Shown here: positions 37,067 to 47,612 of the stretch, piece by piece
Layout: each line of letters starts with the position of its first letter
Position numbering within the stretch: the first letter of the stretch is position 1
From: Nitrosomonas oligotropha
GTDB lineage: Bacteria; Pseudomonadota; Gammaproteobacteria; Burkholderiales; Nitrosomonadaceae
NCBI RefSeq assembly: GCF_900106555.1
Contig: NZ_FNOE01000020.1
Location: 1 to 59,451, forward strand
DNA length: 59,451 bases
Direction: 5' to 3'
Position numbers and translations under genes: made by a program
Notes under the pieces: generated by a model
Told to the model about the DNA's origin: nothing
Seen by the model: only the letters and a program-made list of their open reading frames with translations
Database searches by the model: none

Positions 37067-37720
37067 TTATCTTTGCCTTTAAACAGTACTACTTTTAAAT
37101 TCATTCTCAAATTTGCCATTCTTTGATTCACTATATGAGTATCTGAAGAAGGGTTACTAAAAGACATTCCCATTAAAAAACCATTCTTAATCGATGTACC
37201 ACTTGGTTAACTATAAGCATTTATACTTAGCAACACTGTCACAGAAACTGTTACGAATGTTTCTTCTAGCTAATTAAAATATCCACAGTCTAAAATTTGC
37301 CGGTCGTTTGATTTCTTTATTGCTTAAATATCGACCAAGTTTTATTTCGGATTTAATTTGAAAAACTTTAAAAGATTTAATTCAGATAAACGGAGATCTC
37401 GCGCATGAAGCAGTAACTATGATGCGTTATTTTGTGAAACATCCGTACTGTTAAAACTATCACTGTAAAATATTAATCAATTATGACATTGCTTTCTTTG
37501 TTGTATTTTTTGCAAGTGCAAATTGACAAATTCAGCAATCCAGCGATCACGGGTTGCTATACTTGAACCAGCTGTCTTGCTTAATTTAATTGTAAAAATA
37601 GTACAATCATAGCAAAAGCCATTTGACGCGAATGTGGGAAAACGCACACAAAAATATATCTGATCGACTATTTGCAAGCGAGCACTTTGAAGTTCGTCCA
37701 TCACAAAATCTTCAATCTAT
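37067..37720. other. AT-rich intergenic region, about 650 nt
   Basis: No gene is supported. A minus-strand frame of 75 codons (37477-37704) is open but has no clear ribosome-binding site and no recognised domain; I treat it as chance. Upstream sequences of the divergent regulator and the endonuclease-like gene must lie here. Composition is clearly lower in GC than in the flanking core genes. Confidence 0.4.
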
Positions 37721-38574
37721 ATGAGACTGTTAAGCTGGAATATTCAATGGGGCCGAGGAATAGATGGGCATGTCGATCTTGTGCGCATCAACCGCACAAT
37801 CAGCCAACTGGGTGATTTTGATGTCATTTGCTTGCAGGAAGTCGCGATCAATTTTCCCGGTTTACCGGGTAGCCGTAGTGAAAATCAGATTGCCCAGCTA
37901 TCCGCACTTCTCCCGGGCTATTCTGTCATCTATGGCATAGCAACCGACGTACCGGACAGTCGAGGCGGACGCAATCAATTCGGCAATGCGATTTTTTTAC
38001 TCGTTTACCGGTTGGTCAAGTTTGGCGGCATTTGCTGCCATGGCAAGCGGAATTAGCCACCCCGAGCATGCAGCGAGTGCTGGTGGAAGCTGTTATGGCT
38101 ACCGATATCGGATCGCTGCGCATCATGACCACTCATCTTGAGTACTATTCGCAACAGCAGCGCGAAATTCAAATCGGCGCAATCCGGAACTTGCACCGCG
38201 ATGCTTGCTCCATGTCGCAGCGAAAATTCCTGAAAGAAGAACAAGGCGGGACCTTCGAAGTTTCTCCCAGACCTGCGGAGGCATTATTATGTGGTGATTT
38301 CAACTTCCCGGCGACTGCGCGCGAACACGCAAAAATTCTCGCGCCCTTTGACGACAATAGCACACCGGGCTTTCACGATGCTTGGCCAGTTATACATCCC
38401 GGTACGCCGCATGCGCCAACCGTCGGAATTCATTCAGTCGATTTTGTTGACCAGCCGGAGTGCTTTGATTTTGTTTTTATTACTGAAGGATTGGTAAGCC
38501 GTCTCAGCAACATTGGCATTGATGCTGAAACGGAAGCTTCGGATCATCAACCGGTATGGATTGAATTCAAATGA
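37721..38574 (+). pseudogene. endonuclease/exonuclease/phosphatase family gene, frameshifted
   Basis: The first part (37721-38056 as read) starts MRLLSWNIQWGRGIDG and has VICLQEVAINFPGLPGS, the N-terminal metal site of EEP enzymes. After GNAIF at 37982-37996 the reading frame breaks in a T7 tract (37992-37998). The correct continuation in the other frame is TRLPVGQVWRHLLPWQAELA, then LRIMTTHLEYYS, LLCGDFNFP, and SDHQPVWIEF, which complete the catalytic set to 38574. An indel of one base (or two) at the T-run restores the gene. It could be a sequencing artefact. Confidence 0.8.
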
Positions 38575-38592
38575 GATACTGGAATGCTTACC

Positions 38593-39528
38593 TTAAAAAA
38601 TACGCGTACCAAAATTCTCGAAATAATACTGACCAATTTCATCGCGGGAAAATTGATGATTCTGTCCGCCACGCTGGGCAATTTTCAGTGAACCCATCAG
38701 TGAGCCGAGCTGACCTGTTGTTTGCCAATCAAAATTATTCACGATGCCATACAACAATCCGGCGCGATACGCGTCGCCGCACCCGGTCGGATCGACAATT
38801 TCTTTCGGTTTTACACAGGGAATTTCATATTTTTTACCATCGGCGTAGATGATGGAGCCTTGCGCTCCCAGAGTAATGATTAACGCCTTGGCTTTGTTCG
38901 CCAACGATTCCAGCTTGCGTCCCGTGCGGTCTTGCAGCATTTCCCCTTCATAGTCGTTGACCGCGATGTAATCGGCTTTATCAATGAAACCGAGCAATTC
39001 CTCACCGTTATACATCGGCAACCCTTGTCCCGGATCAAAAACAAACGGAATACCCGCTTCATGAAATTCATGCGCGTGTTGCAGCATGCCGTCACGCCCG
39101 TCCGGCGCGATAATGCCCAGACGGATATCGCGCGACTCTTTCACTGAATTGAGATGGGAAAAATTCATCGCGCCCGGATGAAAAGCCGTGATTTGATTAT
39201 CGGCCAGATCAGTCGTGATAAACGCTTGCGCGGTGAAGGTATCGGCAACATGCTGCACATGTTCCTGCGTCAGATTCAATTGCTTAAACCGTGCTGCATA
39301 CGGCGCATAGTCATCGCCTACAGTGGCCATCATCACTGGTTCGCCGCCCAACATCTTTAGGTTATAAGCGATATTACCGGCGCACCCGCCGAATTCACGG
39401 CGCATTTCCGGAACCAGAAAGGCGACATTCAATACGTGAATTTTCTCCGGCAGGATGTGATTCTTAAAATGATCCGGGAAGACCATAATATTATCGTAAG
39501 CGATAGAACCACAAATCAGTGTGCGCAT
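38593..39528 (-). CDS. PfkB-family carbohydrate/adenosine kinase
   Basis: 311 residues of the ribokinase fold. GGCAGNIAYNLKMLGGEPVMM (PfkB signature 1 region) and DPTGCGDAYRAGLLYG (signature 2 with catalytic Asp) are intact. The sequence resembles the adenosine-kinase-like branch of PfkB proteins, but the substrate cannot be fixed from motifs alone. It begins 49 nt after the gcvPB stop on the same strand and may be read from the glycine-cleavage transcript. Confidence 0.88.
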   Translation of the reverse strand: MRTLICGSIAYDNIMVFPDHFKNHILPEKIHVLNVAFLVPEMRREFGGCAGNIAYNLKMLGGEPVMMATVGDDYAPYAARFKQLNLTQEHVQHVADTFTAQAFITTDLADNQITAFHPGAMNFSHLNSVKESRDIRLGIIAPDGRDGMLQHAHEFHEAGIPFVFDPGQGLPMYNGEELLGFIDKADYIAVNDYEGEMLQDRTGRKLESLANKAKALIITLGAQGSIIYADGKKYEIPCVKPKEIVDPTGCGDAYRAGLLYGIVNNFDWQTTGQLGSLMGSLKIAQRGGQNHQFSRDEIGQYYFENFGTRIF

Positions 39529-39577
39529 AGTTTAACTGCCAATATTAATTAATGATGAAAAACAACTAGTAACGTTC

Positions 39578-41029
39578 TCAAGCGCTGGGTTTCCATGCCA
39601 AATCCAGCTCACGCGCAGCTTTGACATCATCCAGTTTACGCACCGACATGGTATGCGGTGCACCTTTGACCATATCCGGTTGCGACTCAATTTCGCTCAG
39701 GATTTCTTTCATTGAAACAACGAAAGCATCCAGCGTTTCCTTGGATTCCGTCTCGGCTGGTTCAATCAGCAAACATTCCGGCACCAGTAACGGGAAATAC
39801 GTTGTCGGCGCATGGTAGCCCTTATCAAGCAAACGTTTGGCTAAGTTCATCGCGGTTACACCGGTCTTATCCTTGATGTCTTTCATCGTGACGATAAATT
39901 CATGGCTGGCGCGGCGATTCGGATAAGCAATCTCAAAGCCTGCTTTGCGTAATTCCGCCATCAAGTAATTCGCGTTTAGAGTAGCAAACTCGGAAATCCG
40001 ATGCATACCTTGCATACCCAACAAGCGAACATAAATATAAGCCCGCAGCAACACACCGGCATTCCCCATATGGGCGGATAAACGGCCAATCGATTGCGGT
40101 TTATCTTTTTCGGCAACCCAACGATAGGTATCACCTTCCTTGGCTACGATCGGGATCGGCATGAAAGGCAACAGCCGCTCTGCCACACCAACCGGTGCAG
40201 AACCGGGTCCACCACCGCCATGCGGGGTTGAGAAAGTTTTGTGCAAATTGATGTGAATCACGTCGAAACCCATATCGCCCGGTTTCACTTTACCCAGCAC
40301 CGCATTCAGGTTAGCGCCGTCGTAATACAACAACCCGCCCGCGGCATGAACCACGCGGCTCATTTCCGCCACATTCTTCTCAAACACACCCAGCGTGGAA
40401 GGATTGGTCAGCATCAATCCCGCAGTTTGCGGACCAACGGCTGCCTTCAGCGCGTCCAGATCGACGTTACCGTCTTTGTCGGTGGCGATTTCCACCACTT
40501 TGAAACCGCACATCACCGCAGTCGCTGGATTCGTGCCATGCGCCGCATCCGGTACAATAATCTCGGTACGGGCAAAATCGCCGCGCGACTCGTGATACGC
40601 ACGAATCATCATCACGCCGATCAATTCACCTTGCGCGCCTGCCATCGGGGTCAAGCTGACACCCGCCATACCGGTGACCGATTTCAGAATTTCCTGCAAT
40701 TCGTACATACATGCAAGAAAGCCCTGACCGGTGTCTTCCGGCGCCGATGGATGCCGCGATATGAATTGCGGCAACATCGCCAATGAATTACACGCACGCG
40801 GATTGTATTTCATCGTGCAGGAACCCAACGGGTAAAACTCGGTATCGATCGAGAAATTCTTTTGTGACAAACGAGTGTAATGACGCACCGTATCCATTTC
40901 GGAAACTTCCGGTAAAAGCACTTTGGATTTACGCAGCAAATTCTGCGGAATCGCGGATTTGCTAGCCGGTGTCGCAGGTGACTGCGAATAATTGTGCCGT
41001 CCTTTGCGTGAGTGTTCAAATATCAGCAT
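39578..41029 (-). CDS. gcvPB: glycine dehydrogenase (decarboxylating) subunit 2
   Basis: PLP-binding half of the split P-protein. 483 residues. The PLP-lysine motif is [34 protein letters not shown] near the N-terminus and [19 protein letters not shown] are family landmarks. With GcvPA it decarboxylates glycine and passes the aminomethyl group to the lipoyl arm of GcvH. It is separated from gcvPA by tpx. Confidence 0.96.
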   Translation of the reverse strand: MLIFEHSRKGRHNYSQSPATPASKSAIPQNLLRKSKVLLPEVSEMDTVRHYTRLSQKNFSIDTEFYPLGSCTMKYNPRACNSLAMLPQFISRHPSAPEDTGQGFLACMYELQEILKSVTGMAGVSLTPMAGAQGELIGVMMIRAYHESRGDFARTEIIVPDAAHGTNPATAVMCGFKVVEIATDKDGNVDLDALKAAVGPQTAGLMLTNPSTLGVFEKNVAEMSRVVHAAGGLLYYDGANLNAVLGKVKPGDMGFDVIHINLHKTFSTPHGGGGPGSAPVGVAERLLPFMPIPIVAKEGDTYRWVAEKDKPQSIGRLSAHMGNAGVLLRAYIYVRLLGMQGMHRISEFATLNANYLMAELRKAGFEIAYPNRRASHEFIVTMKDIKDKTGVTAMNLAKRLLDKGYHAPTTYFPLLVPECLLIEPAETESKETLDAFVVSMKEILSEIESQPDMVKGAPHTMSVRKLDDVKAARELDLAWKPSA

Positions 41030-41049
41030 AATGTAAGATCAATCTCAGT

Positions 41050-41547
41050 TTATTTCTTCAAAGCAGCCAGAGCCGCATCGTAGTTGGGTTCATCGGCAAT
41101 TTCCGGAACCAGTTCGGCGTGAATGATGGTATCCGACTCATCCAGCACGATCACCGCGCGCGCAGTGATGCCGCCAAACGCGCTGTCGGCGATGAAAACA
41201 CCATAATCTGTCATGAACTTCGCGCCACGCATGGTTGACAACGTAATTACCTTATCTAATCCTTCGGCATCGCAAAAACGGCTCATCGCAAAAGGCAAAT
41301 CAGCAGCGATGATCAACACCACGGTATTGTCCATATTGCTGGCTTGCTGATTGAACTTACGCGTGGAAATCGCACACACCGGGGTATCTAAGCTTGGCAC
41401 GATGTTTAATACTTTCTTTTTACCGGCATAATTGGCCAGCGTGACATCTTGCAGATCGCGATTGACTAAAGAAAAAGCAGGCGCTTTTTGTCCAACTTTG
41501 GGAAAAGTGCCTTCAAGTTTGATCGGCTTTCCTTTTAAAGTAACCAT
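41050..41547 (-). CDS. tpx: thiol peroxidase (Tpx)
   Basis: 165-residue peroxiredoxin that reduces H2O2 and alkyl peroxides with thioredoxin. The peroxidatic Cys is in [17 protein letters not shown] and the resolving Cys in RFCDAEGL. Spacing is 34 nt from gcvPA and 20 nt to gcvPB, so it is embedded in the glycine-cleavage operon. Placing a peroxidase there could protect the lipoyl and PLP enzymes or simply co-express it; this is inferred. Confidence 0.96.
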   Translation of the reverse strand: MVTLKGKPIKLEGTFPKVGQKAPAFSLVNRDLQDVTLANYAGKKKVLNIVPSLDTPVCAISTRKFNQQASNMDNTVVLIIAADLPFAMSRFCDAEGLDKVITLSTMRGAKFMTDYGVFIADSAFGGITARAVIVLDESDTIIHAELVPEIADEPNYDAALAALKK

Positions 41548-41581
41548 AGTTTTTTCCTCTCAAATGAATTTAAATAATGTT

Positions 41582-42934
41582 TTAACCAAGCGCATGCTTC
41601 AATGCGCCGGCATAATTTTGTAAGTCGGCTGCCGTTTTCGTTTCAGTCGCGCAAACCAGCAAAGCATTGCCTAATTCAGGATAATGCGCATGCAGATCAA
41701 ATCCGCCCAGAATACCTTTCTGTTTCAGCTTGGCTAACACCTCCGCGGTCGGCTTTGGCAGAGTCAGCACGGTTTCGTGGAATGTCGGTCCGCTGAATGT
41801 TCTTTTTACGCCACCGGTTTTTTCCAATTGTTCAACCAGGTCCAGTGTATTGGCGTGCGATTGCGCGGCGATGCGGCGCAATCCTTCAGGACCGGTCAAC
41901 GCCATATAAATCGTGGCCGCGGTCACCATCAAACCTTGGTTGGTACAAATATTGGAAGTCGCTTTGGAGCGGCGGATATGCTGTTCACGCGCTTGCAAAG
42001 TCAGCACAAACCCTTCTTTACCATCCAAATCGGTGGTGCGGCCGATGATACGGCCCGGCATTTGGCGAACCAGCTCATTCTTGCACGCCATGAAACCAAA
42101 GTAAGGACCGCCACTGGAGAGCGGGATACCCAATGGCTGGCCTTCGCCCACGGCAATATCGGCACCTTTGCTGCCCCATTCGCCGGGTGGCGTCAATAAC
42201 GCCAGCGCGGTCGGATTGACGACGCCAATAGCAAATGCACCTTTGCTCTGCGCCCAATCAGTCAGGGCATCGACTTGTTCCAGCACACCGAAGAAATTCG
42301 GCTGTGGAATCACCAGTGCGGCAAAATCGCCAAAATCCGTTTTCGTCAGCAATGCCGGATCGACCTGACCGGTTTTGGTATCGAAGGGCAATTCGACCAC
42401 TTCGATTTTCTGATTGCTGACAATCGCACGTACAACCTGACGGTAAACCGGATGTACGGTTTTCGGAATCAGGATACGGCGCGATGTTTTATGCGAACGC
42501 ACCGCCATCAAAGCCGCTTCCGCCAGCGCCGTGGCGCCGTCGTACATACTCGCATTGGAGACATCCATACCGGTCAGCGAGGCCATCATCGACTGATATT
42601 CATACAACAGCTGCAATGTGCCTTGACTGGCTTCCGCTTGATACGGCGTATACGAAGAATAGAATTCGCCGCGCGTGGTGATCTGCCATACAGCAGCCGG
42701 AATGTGGTGCTCATACGCACCAGCGCCGATGTAATTCTGGTAGAAACCATCCTGGTTCGCGCGTTCCATCATCAGACGCGTGATTTCCAGTTCGCTGAGG
42801 CCGGACGGAACACCGGTGAGCTCGCCGCTGACGAGTTCATCGGGAATTTCGTCAAACAGATCTTCAATTGACTTCGCGCCTATGCTGGCAAGCATCTCGG
42901 CAATATCTTCTTCGGTATGTGGAATAAACGGCAT
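41582..42934 (-). CDS. gcvPA: glycine dehydrogenase (decarboxylating) subunit 1
   Basis: Non-PLP half of the split P-protein, 450 residues. The protein starts [19 protein letters not shown] and contains [16 protein letters not shown] residues ([15 protein letters not shown]), [20 protein letters not shown] and [13 protein letters not shown]. It lies third in the operon behind gcvT and gcvH. Confidence 0.96.
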   Translation of the reverse strand: MPFIPHTEEDIAEMLASIGAKSIEDLFDEIPDELVSGELTGVPSGLSELEITRLMMERANQDGFYQNYIGAGAYEHHIPAAVWQITTRGEFYSSYTPYQAEASQGTLQLLYEYQSMMASLTGMDVSNASMYDGATALAEAALMAVRSHKTSRRILIPKTVHPVYRQVVRAIVSNQKIEVVELPFDTKTGQVDPALLTKTDFGDFAALVIPQPNFFGVLEQVDALTDWAQSKGAFAIGVVNPTALALLTPPGEWGSKGADIAVGEGQPLGIPLSSGGPYFGFMACKNELVRQMPGRIIGRTTDLDGKEGFVLTLQAREQHIRRSKATSNICTNQGLMVTAATIYMALTGPEGLRRIAAQSHANTLDLVEQLEKTGGVKRTFSGPTFHETVLTLPKPTAEVLAKLKQKGILGGFDLHAHYPELGNALLVCATETKTAADLQNYAGALKHALG

Positions 42935-42992
42935 GATTTATCTTAAAAACTTAAAGTAATGGGAAATTAAAAAGCGAGAAACACAACCAATC

Positions 42993-43382
42993 TTAGTGAT
43001 CTTCGTTTTCCACTAATTCGGTGTAAGCCGCGGCATCCAGCAATCCGTCGATCTCGGCGGGATTGCTGGGTTTCATTTTAAACAGCCAGGAAGAGAATGC
43101 ATCTTCGTTGATTTTTCCTGGCTCATCGACCAGCGGAGAATTCACCTCGGTCACTTCGCCGGAAATCGGTGAATAAACATCCGCCGCCGCTTTGACGGAT
43201 TCCGCCACGGCACATTCTTCTTTTTGTTTCAATTTGCGTCCGACATCCGGCAATTCGATAAACACCATATCGCCGAGCAACTCTTGCGCATGATGGGTAA
43301 TCCCAACAGTTACCGTGCCGTCGGCTTCAGATCTCACCCACTCATGGGATTTACTATATTTTAAGTTTGTTGGAATACTCAT
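42993..43382 (-). CDS. gcvH: glycine cleavage system H protein
   Basis: 129-residue lipoyl carrier. The lipoylation site is the Lys in AVAESVKAAADVYSPISGE. The start YSKSHEWVRSEADGTVTVGITHHAQ is typical. It shuttles the aminomethyl group from P-protein to T-protein and is reoxidised by dihydrolipoamide dehydrogenase, which is not in this window. Confidence 0.97.
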   Translation of the reverse strand: MSIPTNLKYSKSHEWVRSEADGTVTVGITHHAQELLGDMVFIELPDVGRKLKQKEECAVAESVKAAADVYSPISGEVTEVNSPLVDEPGKINEDAFSSWLFKMKPSNPAEIDGLLDAAAYTELVENEDH

Positions 43383-43426
43383 TTTTTCACTCCAGATAAA
43401 AGTAATATTTTTTGTTACAGTTCTTA

Positions 43427-44518
43427 TTAAATCAGTACGTTTCCGTTACGCACGAACGGATATTTTACCACTTTGGCACGCAGCTTCTTATCACGGACGA
43501 TGACATCGACCTCGTCGCCGACGGCTATTTGCACCGGGACACGCGCCAAGGCAATCGATTGATTCATCGTTGGTGAAAAACCGCCGCTGGTGATTTCGCC
43601 CTTGTATTCGGCACCGTCTTTTTGACCAACCACTTCCTGGTGGCTACGCAATACGCCACGATCGATCAGTACCAATCCGACCAATTGGTGCGTCACGGCA
43701 GTATCCAGCAATGCCTGCTTACCAATGAAATCGCGCTCGCTTTTCAGATCAACCGTCCAGGCCAGACCGGATTCCAACGGATGCTTGGTTTCGTCCATAT
43801 CCTGACCGTATAAATTCATCCCTGCTTCAAGCCGCAATGTATCGCGTGCACCGAGCCCGGCCGGAGCAACACCGGCGGCATGCAACGCTTTCCAGAAAAC
43901 CGGCGCATCGGCGGCAGGCAGAATGATCTCAAAACCATCTTCACCGGTATAGCCGGTACGAGCAATGAAATATTGTCCCACGACTGCGGATTGAAACTGC
44001 TTCAACTCTTCCGTCACCGCTTGCGAACCAGGGATCACTTGCCAGACTTTGGCGCGGGCATTGGGGCCTTGAACCGCCACCATAGCCATATCGCGCCGCG
44101 GAGTAATTTCCAGATGAGGCGCCAGCGCATCGCGTTGTTTGAGCATCCAGGCCACGTCCTTATCAGCCGTGCCCGCGTTGACCACGATACGGAACCAAGT
44201 TTCAGATAAAAAGTAAATGATCAGATCATCGATAATGCCGGCCTGTGGGGTCAGCATACAGGAATACAGCGCTTTACCCGGAACGGTCAGTTTATCGACG
44301 TTATTAGCGACCAGTTGACGCAGAAAGCCGCGCACATTATCGCCTTTGATATCGACCGGCAGCATGTGAGAAACATCGAACATGCCCGCATCCTGACGCA
44401 CTTTATGGTGTTCATCCAACTGCGAGCCATAATGCAGCGGCATATCCCAGCCGCCAAAGTCCACCATTTTGGCGTTCATATCGCGGTGGGTTTGATTCAG
44501 GGGTGTCATTTTCAGCAC
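43427..44518 (-). CDS. gcvT: aminomethyltransferase (glycine cleavage T protein)
   Basis: Transfers the methylene group to THF, giving 5,10-methylene-THF and ammonia. About 363 residues. [37 protein letters not shown] and [14 protein letters not shown] are diagnostic. I choose GTG 44518: GGGAG (44526-44530) lies 7 nt upstream, whereas ATG 44509 (three codons in) would have 16-nt spacing. The open frame extends to 44686 but runs into the glycine riboswitch, so those codons are not translated. Confidence 0.95.
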   Translation of the reverse strand: MLKMTPLNQTHRDMNAKMVDFGGWDMPLHYGSQLDEHHKVRQDAGMFDVSHMLPVDIKGDNVRGFLRQLVANNVDKLTVPGKALYSCMLTPQAGIIDDLIIYFLSETWFRIVVNAGTADKDVAWMLKQRDALAPHLEITPRRDMAMVAVQGPNARAKVWQVIPGSQAVTEELKQFQSAVVGQYFIARTGYTGEDGFEIILPAADAPVFWKALHAAGVAPAGLGARDTLRLEAGMNLYGQDMDETKHPLESGLAWTVDLKSERDFIGKQALLDTAVTHQLVGLVLIDRGVLRSHQEVVGQKDGAEYKGEITSGGFSPTMNQSIALARVPVQIAVGDEVDVIVRDKKLRAKVVKYPFVRNGNVLI

Positions 44519-44564
44519 GGTTTTTCTCCCAAAAATATAGAGCCATTCAAAGTGAATGACTTCG

Positions 44565-44768
44565 TGCCCCTCTGTCCTTTTTACCTGAGAGATTGACAGA
44601 ATTGAATCCGTGTGCCCCTTCGGTGGCCGGAAAAGATTTTCCGGCGCTCTCCAGATTGCCTGTCGCAAGCGGTTCTCGAGGAACAAACCGGGGTTTGATC
44701 CTGCCTGAGCGATTCCGGGGGGGTTACGCCTTCGGCGGCGCTAAAAAAGATAGCGCACTCTCCTGCTT
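44565..44768 (-). ncRNA. tandem glycine riboswitch upstream of gcvT
   Basis: Reading the minus strand, the first aptamer begins CAGGAGAGTGCGC near 44765 and has GCCGCCGAAGGCGTAA and GCTCAGGCAGGATC. The second has CTGGAGAGCGCCGG, CCACCGAAGGGGC and ends TCTCAGGTAAAAAGGACAGAGG near 44570. These are the conserved J1/J3 and P1 parts of both glycine aptamers. Two aptamers in tandem with a short linker normally switch gcv operons on when glycine is plentiful. About 35 nt separate it from the gcvT SD, which probably forms the expression platform. Confidence 0.92.
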
Positions 44769-44790
44769 GGATTATTTTAGCAAAGTGCGA

Positions 44791-44820
44791 ACTATACCTG
44801 ACGAACAAGGGTTTATACAA
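44791..44820 (-). promoter_or_regulatory. candidate promoter of the glycine-cleavage operon
   Basis: On the minus strand TTGTAT (44820-44815) and TATAGT (44796-44791) are spaced by 18 bp, about 25 nt before the first aptamer. A weaker alternative is the TAAAAT just downstream. Inference from consensus. Confidence 0.35.
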
Positions 44821-44921
44821 GCGATTGCAGTGAAGATTACGGTGAATTTTGCTGATTGAAAACAAACGCTGCGCTTGATACAGTTTTATGGTCGTCACCA
44901 CATTGATCGATCGGGTTTCAG

Positions 44922-46886
44922 CTAATCAGAGCCTTTTTGTTTCGCTTCATCAATCAGGGATTGAATCAATGCTATTTTGTCTTGAGTGTCCAGTTGCTGA
45001 AATAGCGCCAGAGATTGCTCCCAGCATTCGATCGCACGCTCGAGATCGCCACGAATCCGGTAGACGACACCCAAGCTGCCGTAATGATTGGCCATGCCTT
45101 CCTTACGCTCCAGTTCTTTATCGAGCGCCAGCGCTTTTTCATGGTATTCGATCGCACGCTCTAGATCACCGCGGACTCGGTAGACGATGCCCAAGTTGCC
45201 GTACTGATTGGCCATGCCTTCCTTGCGTCCTAATTCCTTATTGAGTGCCAACGCTTTTTCATGATATTTGATCGCGCGTTCCAGATCACCGCGGATTTGG
45301 TAGACGATACCCAGGTTGCCGTAGCCGTTTGCCACGCCTTCCTTGCGCCCCAATTCCTTATCGAGTGCCAGCGCTTTTTCATGATATTCGATCGCACGCT
45401 CCAGATCGCCTTGGATTTGGTAGACGATACCCAGGTTGCCGTAGTGATTAGCCATACCTTCCTTACGTCCTAATTCCTTATCGATCGCCAGCGCTTTCTC
45501 ATGGTACTCAATTGCACGCTCCAGATTGCCGCGGATCCCGTAGACGACACCTAAGTTGCCGTAATGATTAGCCATGCCTTCCTTGCGCCCTAATTCCTTA
45601 TCAAGCGCCAGCGCTTTTCCATAATATTCGATCGCGCGCTTCAGTTCACCGCGGACTCGGTAGATGATCCCTAGGTTGCCATACTGATTGGCCATGCCTT
45701 CCTTGCGCCCTAGTTCCCTGTTGATCACCAGCGCTTTTTCATAATACTCGATCGCACGTTCTAGATCACCGCGAATTTGGTAGACATTCCCTAAGTTACC
45801 GTAGTCCCTCGCCATGTCTTCCTTGCACCCCAGCTCCTTGTTGATCACCAGCGCTTTTCCATAATATTCGATCGCACGCTCTAAATCACCACGAATTTGA
45901 TAGATATTCCCTAGGCTGCCATAGTCGCTCGCCATGCCCTCCTTGCACCTCAGCTCCTTGTTGATCACCAGCGCTTTTTCAAGGTATCCGATTGCACGCT
46001 CCAGATCGCCAAGAATCTGGTAGACATTCCCCAAGTTACCGTACTGATTGGCCATGCCCTCCTTACGCCCCAACTCCTTGTTAATTACCAACGCTTTTTC
46101 ATGATATGAGATCGCATTCTTCAGATCGCCGCGAATCCGGTTGACGATCCCCAAGTTACCGTAGGCAACAGCTTCACCTTCGCGGTCTAAATGTAACAAA
46201 GATAGTTTCTGAGCGGCTGTATAGGCACTTTCGGCATTACCCAGTTCGCCGATTCTTTGATAGAGATGTCCAAGGCTATTCCATCCGTCAAAATTATCCG
46301 GATCGAGCTCAGTGCTGCGTTTAAAAGCAGCAAAGGCTTTTTTTGTATCGTGCAAAAAAGCTAGCGAACCTAAATGGCGTAGCGCTTTGGCTGCTTCGAT
46401 GTATCCTTTTTTTCCTTTGTTCTTGTGTTCGGCCTCTGCTGCTACGAGCCTAAAGATTTCTTCCGCCTTAGCTACATTACCGTGATTCAGCAGATCGAAC
46501 GCTTGCCGGATATCGTACTGTCGCGAGTTTTGCTGCATCAGTGCTTGGATCGTTTCTTTTAACGACTTGATGATCTGTGCATCTTTCTCGCCTTTTTCGG
46601 TGACCAGCTTTTCGGCTAGTTTCACCACGTCTTCAGCACTCAAGTTATAGTGATTATGCGTACCACCAAAGTATTGATTAACCATCGCATGATCGTTTAC
46701 TGTAACGGGTACGTTAATTTGTTCTCCTGAGTTTGGGGAATTCTGGTTTTGGATTCCTATAGATGAATTTCCGCCTTGTTTTTTCTTCCAAATCCAAACG
46801 GCCCATATTCCACTGACTATCAAACCAATGGAAGCGATAGCATCTTTATGCTGATCCAACCATTCGATGATTTGAGCAATTTCCAT
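44922..46886 (-). CDS. membrane-anchored TPR protein
   Basis: 654 residues. One N-terminal hydrophobic segment (IASIGLIVSGIWAVWIW, residues ~17-33), a Gly/Asn-rich linker, a helical part (~80-215) with irregular TPRs (DPDNFDGWNSLGHLYQRIGE), then ten 40-residue repeats of the kinesin-light-chain TPR type (YGNLGIVYxIRGDLERAIEYxEKAL) to residue ~638. TPRs of this type form peptide- or protein-binding superhelices. No effector domain is visible. Likely a scaffold on the cytoplasmic membrane face; partner unknown. Confidence 0.85.
   Translation of the reverse strand: MEIAQIIEWLDQHKDAIASIGLIVSGIWAVWIWKKKQGGNSSIGIQNQNSPNSGEQINVPVTVNDHAMVNQYFGGTHNHYNLSAEDVVKLAEKLVTEKGEKDAQIIKSLKETIQALMQQNSRQYDIRQAFDLLNHGNVAKAEEIFRLVAAEAEHKNKGKKGYIEAAKALRHLGSLAFLHDTKKAFAAFKRSTELDPDNFDGWNSLGHLYQRIGELGNAESAYTAAQKLSLLHLDREGEAVAYGNLGIVNRIRGDLKNAISYHEKALVINKELGRKEGMANQYGNLGNVYQILGDLERAIGYLEKALVINKELRCKEGMASDYGSLGNIYQIRGDLERAIEYYGKALVINKELGCKEDMARDYGNLGNVYQIRGDLERAIEYYEKALVINRELGRKEGMANQYGNLGIIYRVRGELKRAIEYYGKALALDKELGRKEGMANHYGNLGVVYGIRGNLERAIEYHEKALAIDKELGRKEGMANHYGNLGIVYQIQGDLERAIEYHEKALALDKELGRKEGVANGYGNLGIVYQIRGDLERAIKYHEKALALNKELGRKEGMANQYGNLGIVYRVRGDLERAIEYHEKALALDKELERKEGMANHYGSLGVVYRIRGDLERAIECWEQSLALFQQLDTQDKIALIQSLIDEAKQKGSD
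44973..46172 (-). repeat. ten tandem 120-bp TPR-coding units
   Basis: Ten units of 40 codons, each starting A-x-x-YGNLG and ending ELGRKEGM or close to it. Several neighbouring units are nearly identical in DNA, so they probably arose by recent duplication and may vary in number between strains. The last unit (44973-45092) is degenerate at its end. Confidence 0.9.
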
Positions 46887-46993
46887 TGATCAAAAGTGAA
46901 ACGAGTTTTGCAGGGTGGATAAGCGCAGCGCCATCCACCAAAAACCATTCACAATGAAATTGTTACAACAATTACAGCAATCACAGGAACGGT

Positions 46994-47593
46994 TCACCGC
47001 CCCGCTCCACTTCCCTTAACTACCACTGACGTGCTCGAGTCCGACGCTTTCAGCAGCACCGAATAATTCGCATCGACGGTCAGCATCATGCCGTGGTTGA
47101 TCATGACGCTGGCGGGTTGCGGCGGTGCGCATTTGCGTTCGCTTTGCAAGTCTTCGCCGACATTGCAGACAGCGTCGTACAGTTGCCGAACCATCGTGAT
47201 TTCGCTATCGGGAATCGTTGCATCGCGCGATGATGGGCTTTTGTTGCGGCCGCCGGTCAAACTTCGGAAATAACCCAGCTCGCGCGAAGTTGCAGTATCG
47301 TCGATTTCGACACGGTAGACAGTACTGCGGCCATTGGGTGCGGGTTCGCTTTTGGTATACAGCGAAGAATTGACTTGGGTATAACCTTGCGCTTGTAAAA
47401 TGTCAGGAATCTTTTCCGCAGGTGTGGTTAGCGAAACACCGGCAATTTCAATTGCCGTCAGCGGATGTTTTTGCGAGCCTGTGGCAACCGCAAGGCCTTG
47501 TATTGCCATCAAGAAGATCGCCGCAAAACTCCAGATTCCGGCGCATGTTCTCCAATATGCAGGCCTTGAATTGTGTGCACATGGATTGTTCAT
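46994..47593 (-). CDS. exported protein of unknown function
   Basis: 199 residues with an N-terminal hydrophobic segment (WSFAAIFLMAIQGLAVATGS) after a polar stretch of about 20 residues, so the true start may be later. The mature part has the pattern IEIAGVSLTTPAEKIPDILQAQGYT, which recalls envelope proteins with a PepSY- or BamE-like small domain, and two Cys residues (VCNVGEDLQSERKC) that may pair. Directly downstream of the CopD-like gene on the same strand (19 nt). No clear family. Confidence 0.65.
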   Translation of the reverse strand: MNNPCAHNSRPAYWRTCAGIWSFAAIFLMAIQGLAVATGSQKHPLTAIEIAGVSLTTPAEKIPDILQAQGYTQVNSSLYTKSEPAPNGRSTVYRVEIDDTATSRELGYFRSLTGGRNKSPSSRDATIPDSEITMVRQLYDAVCNVGEDLQSERKCAPPQPASVMINHGMMLTVDANYSVLLKASDSSTSVVVKGSGAGR

Positions 47594-47612
47594 CTTTACC
47601 TCCGGTTAATCG

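Noticed and set aside
37477..37704. 75-codon minus-strand frame in the AT-rich gap
   Set aside because: No SD, no domain and no other support.
44519..44686. Upstream extension of gcvT
   Set aside because: It overlaps the glycine riboswitch; the SD at 44526-44530 fits GTG 44518.
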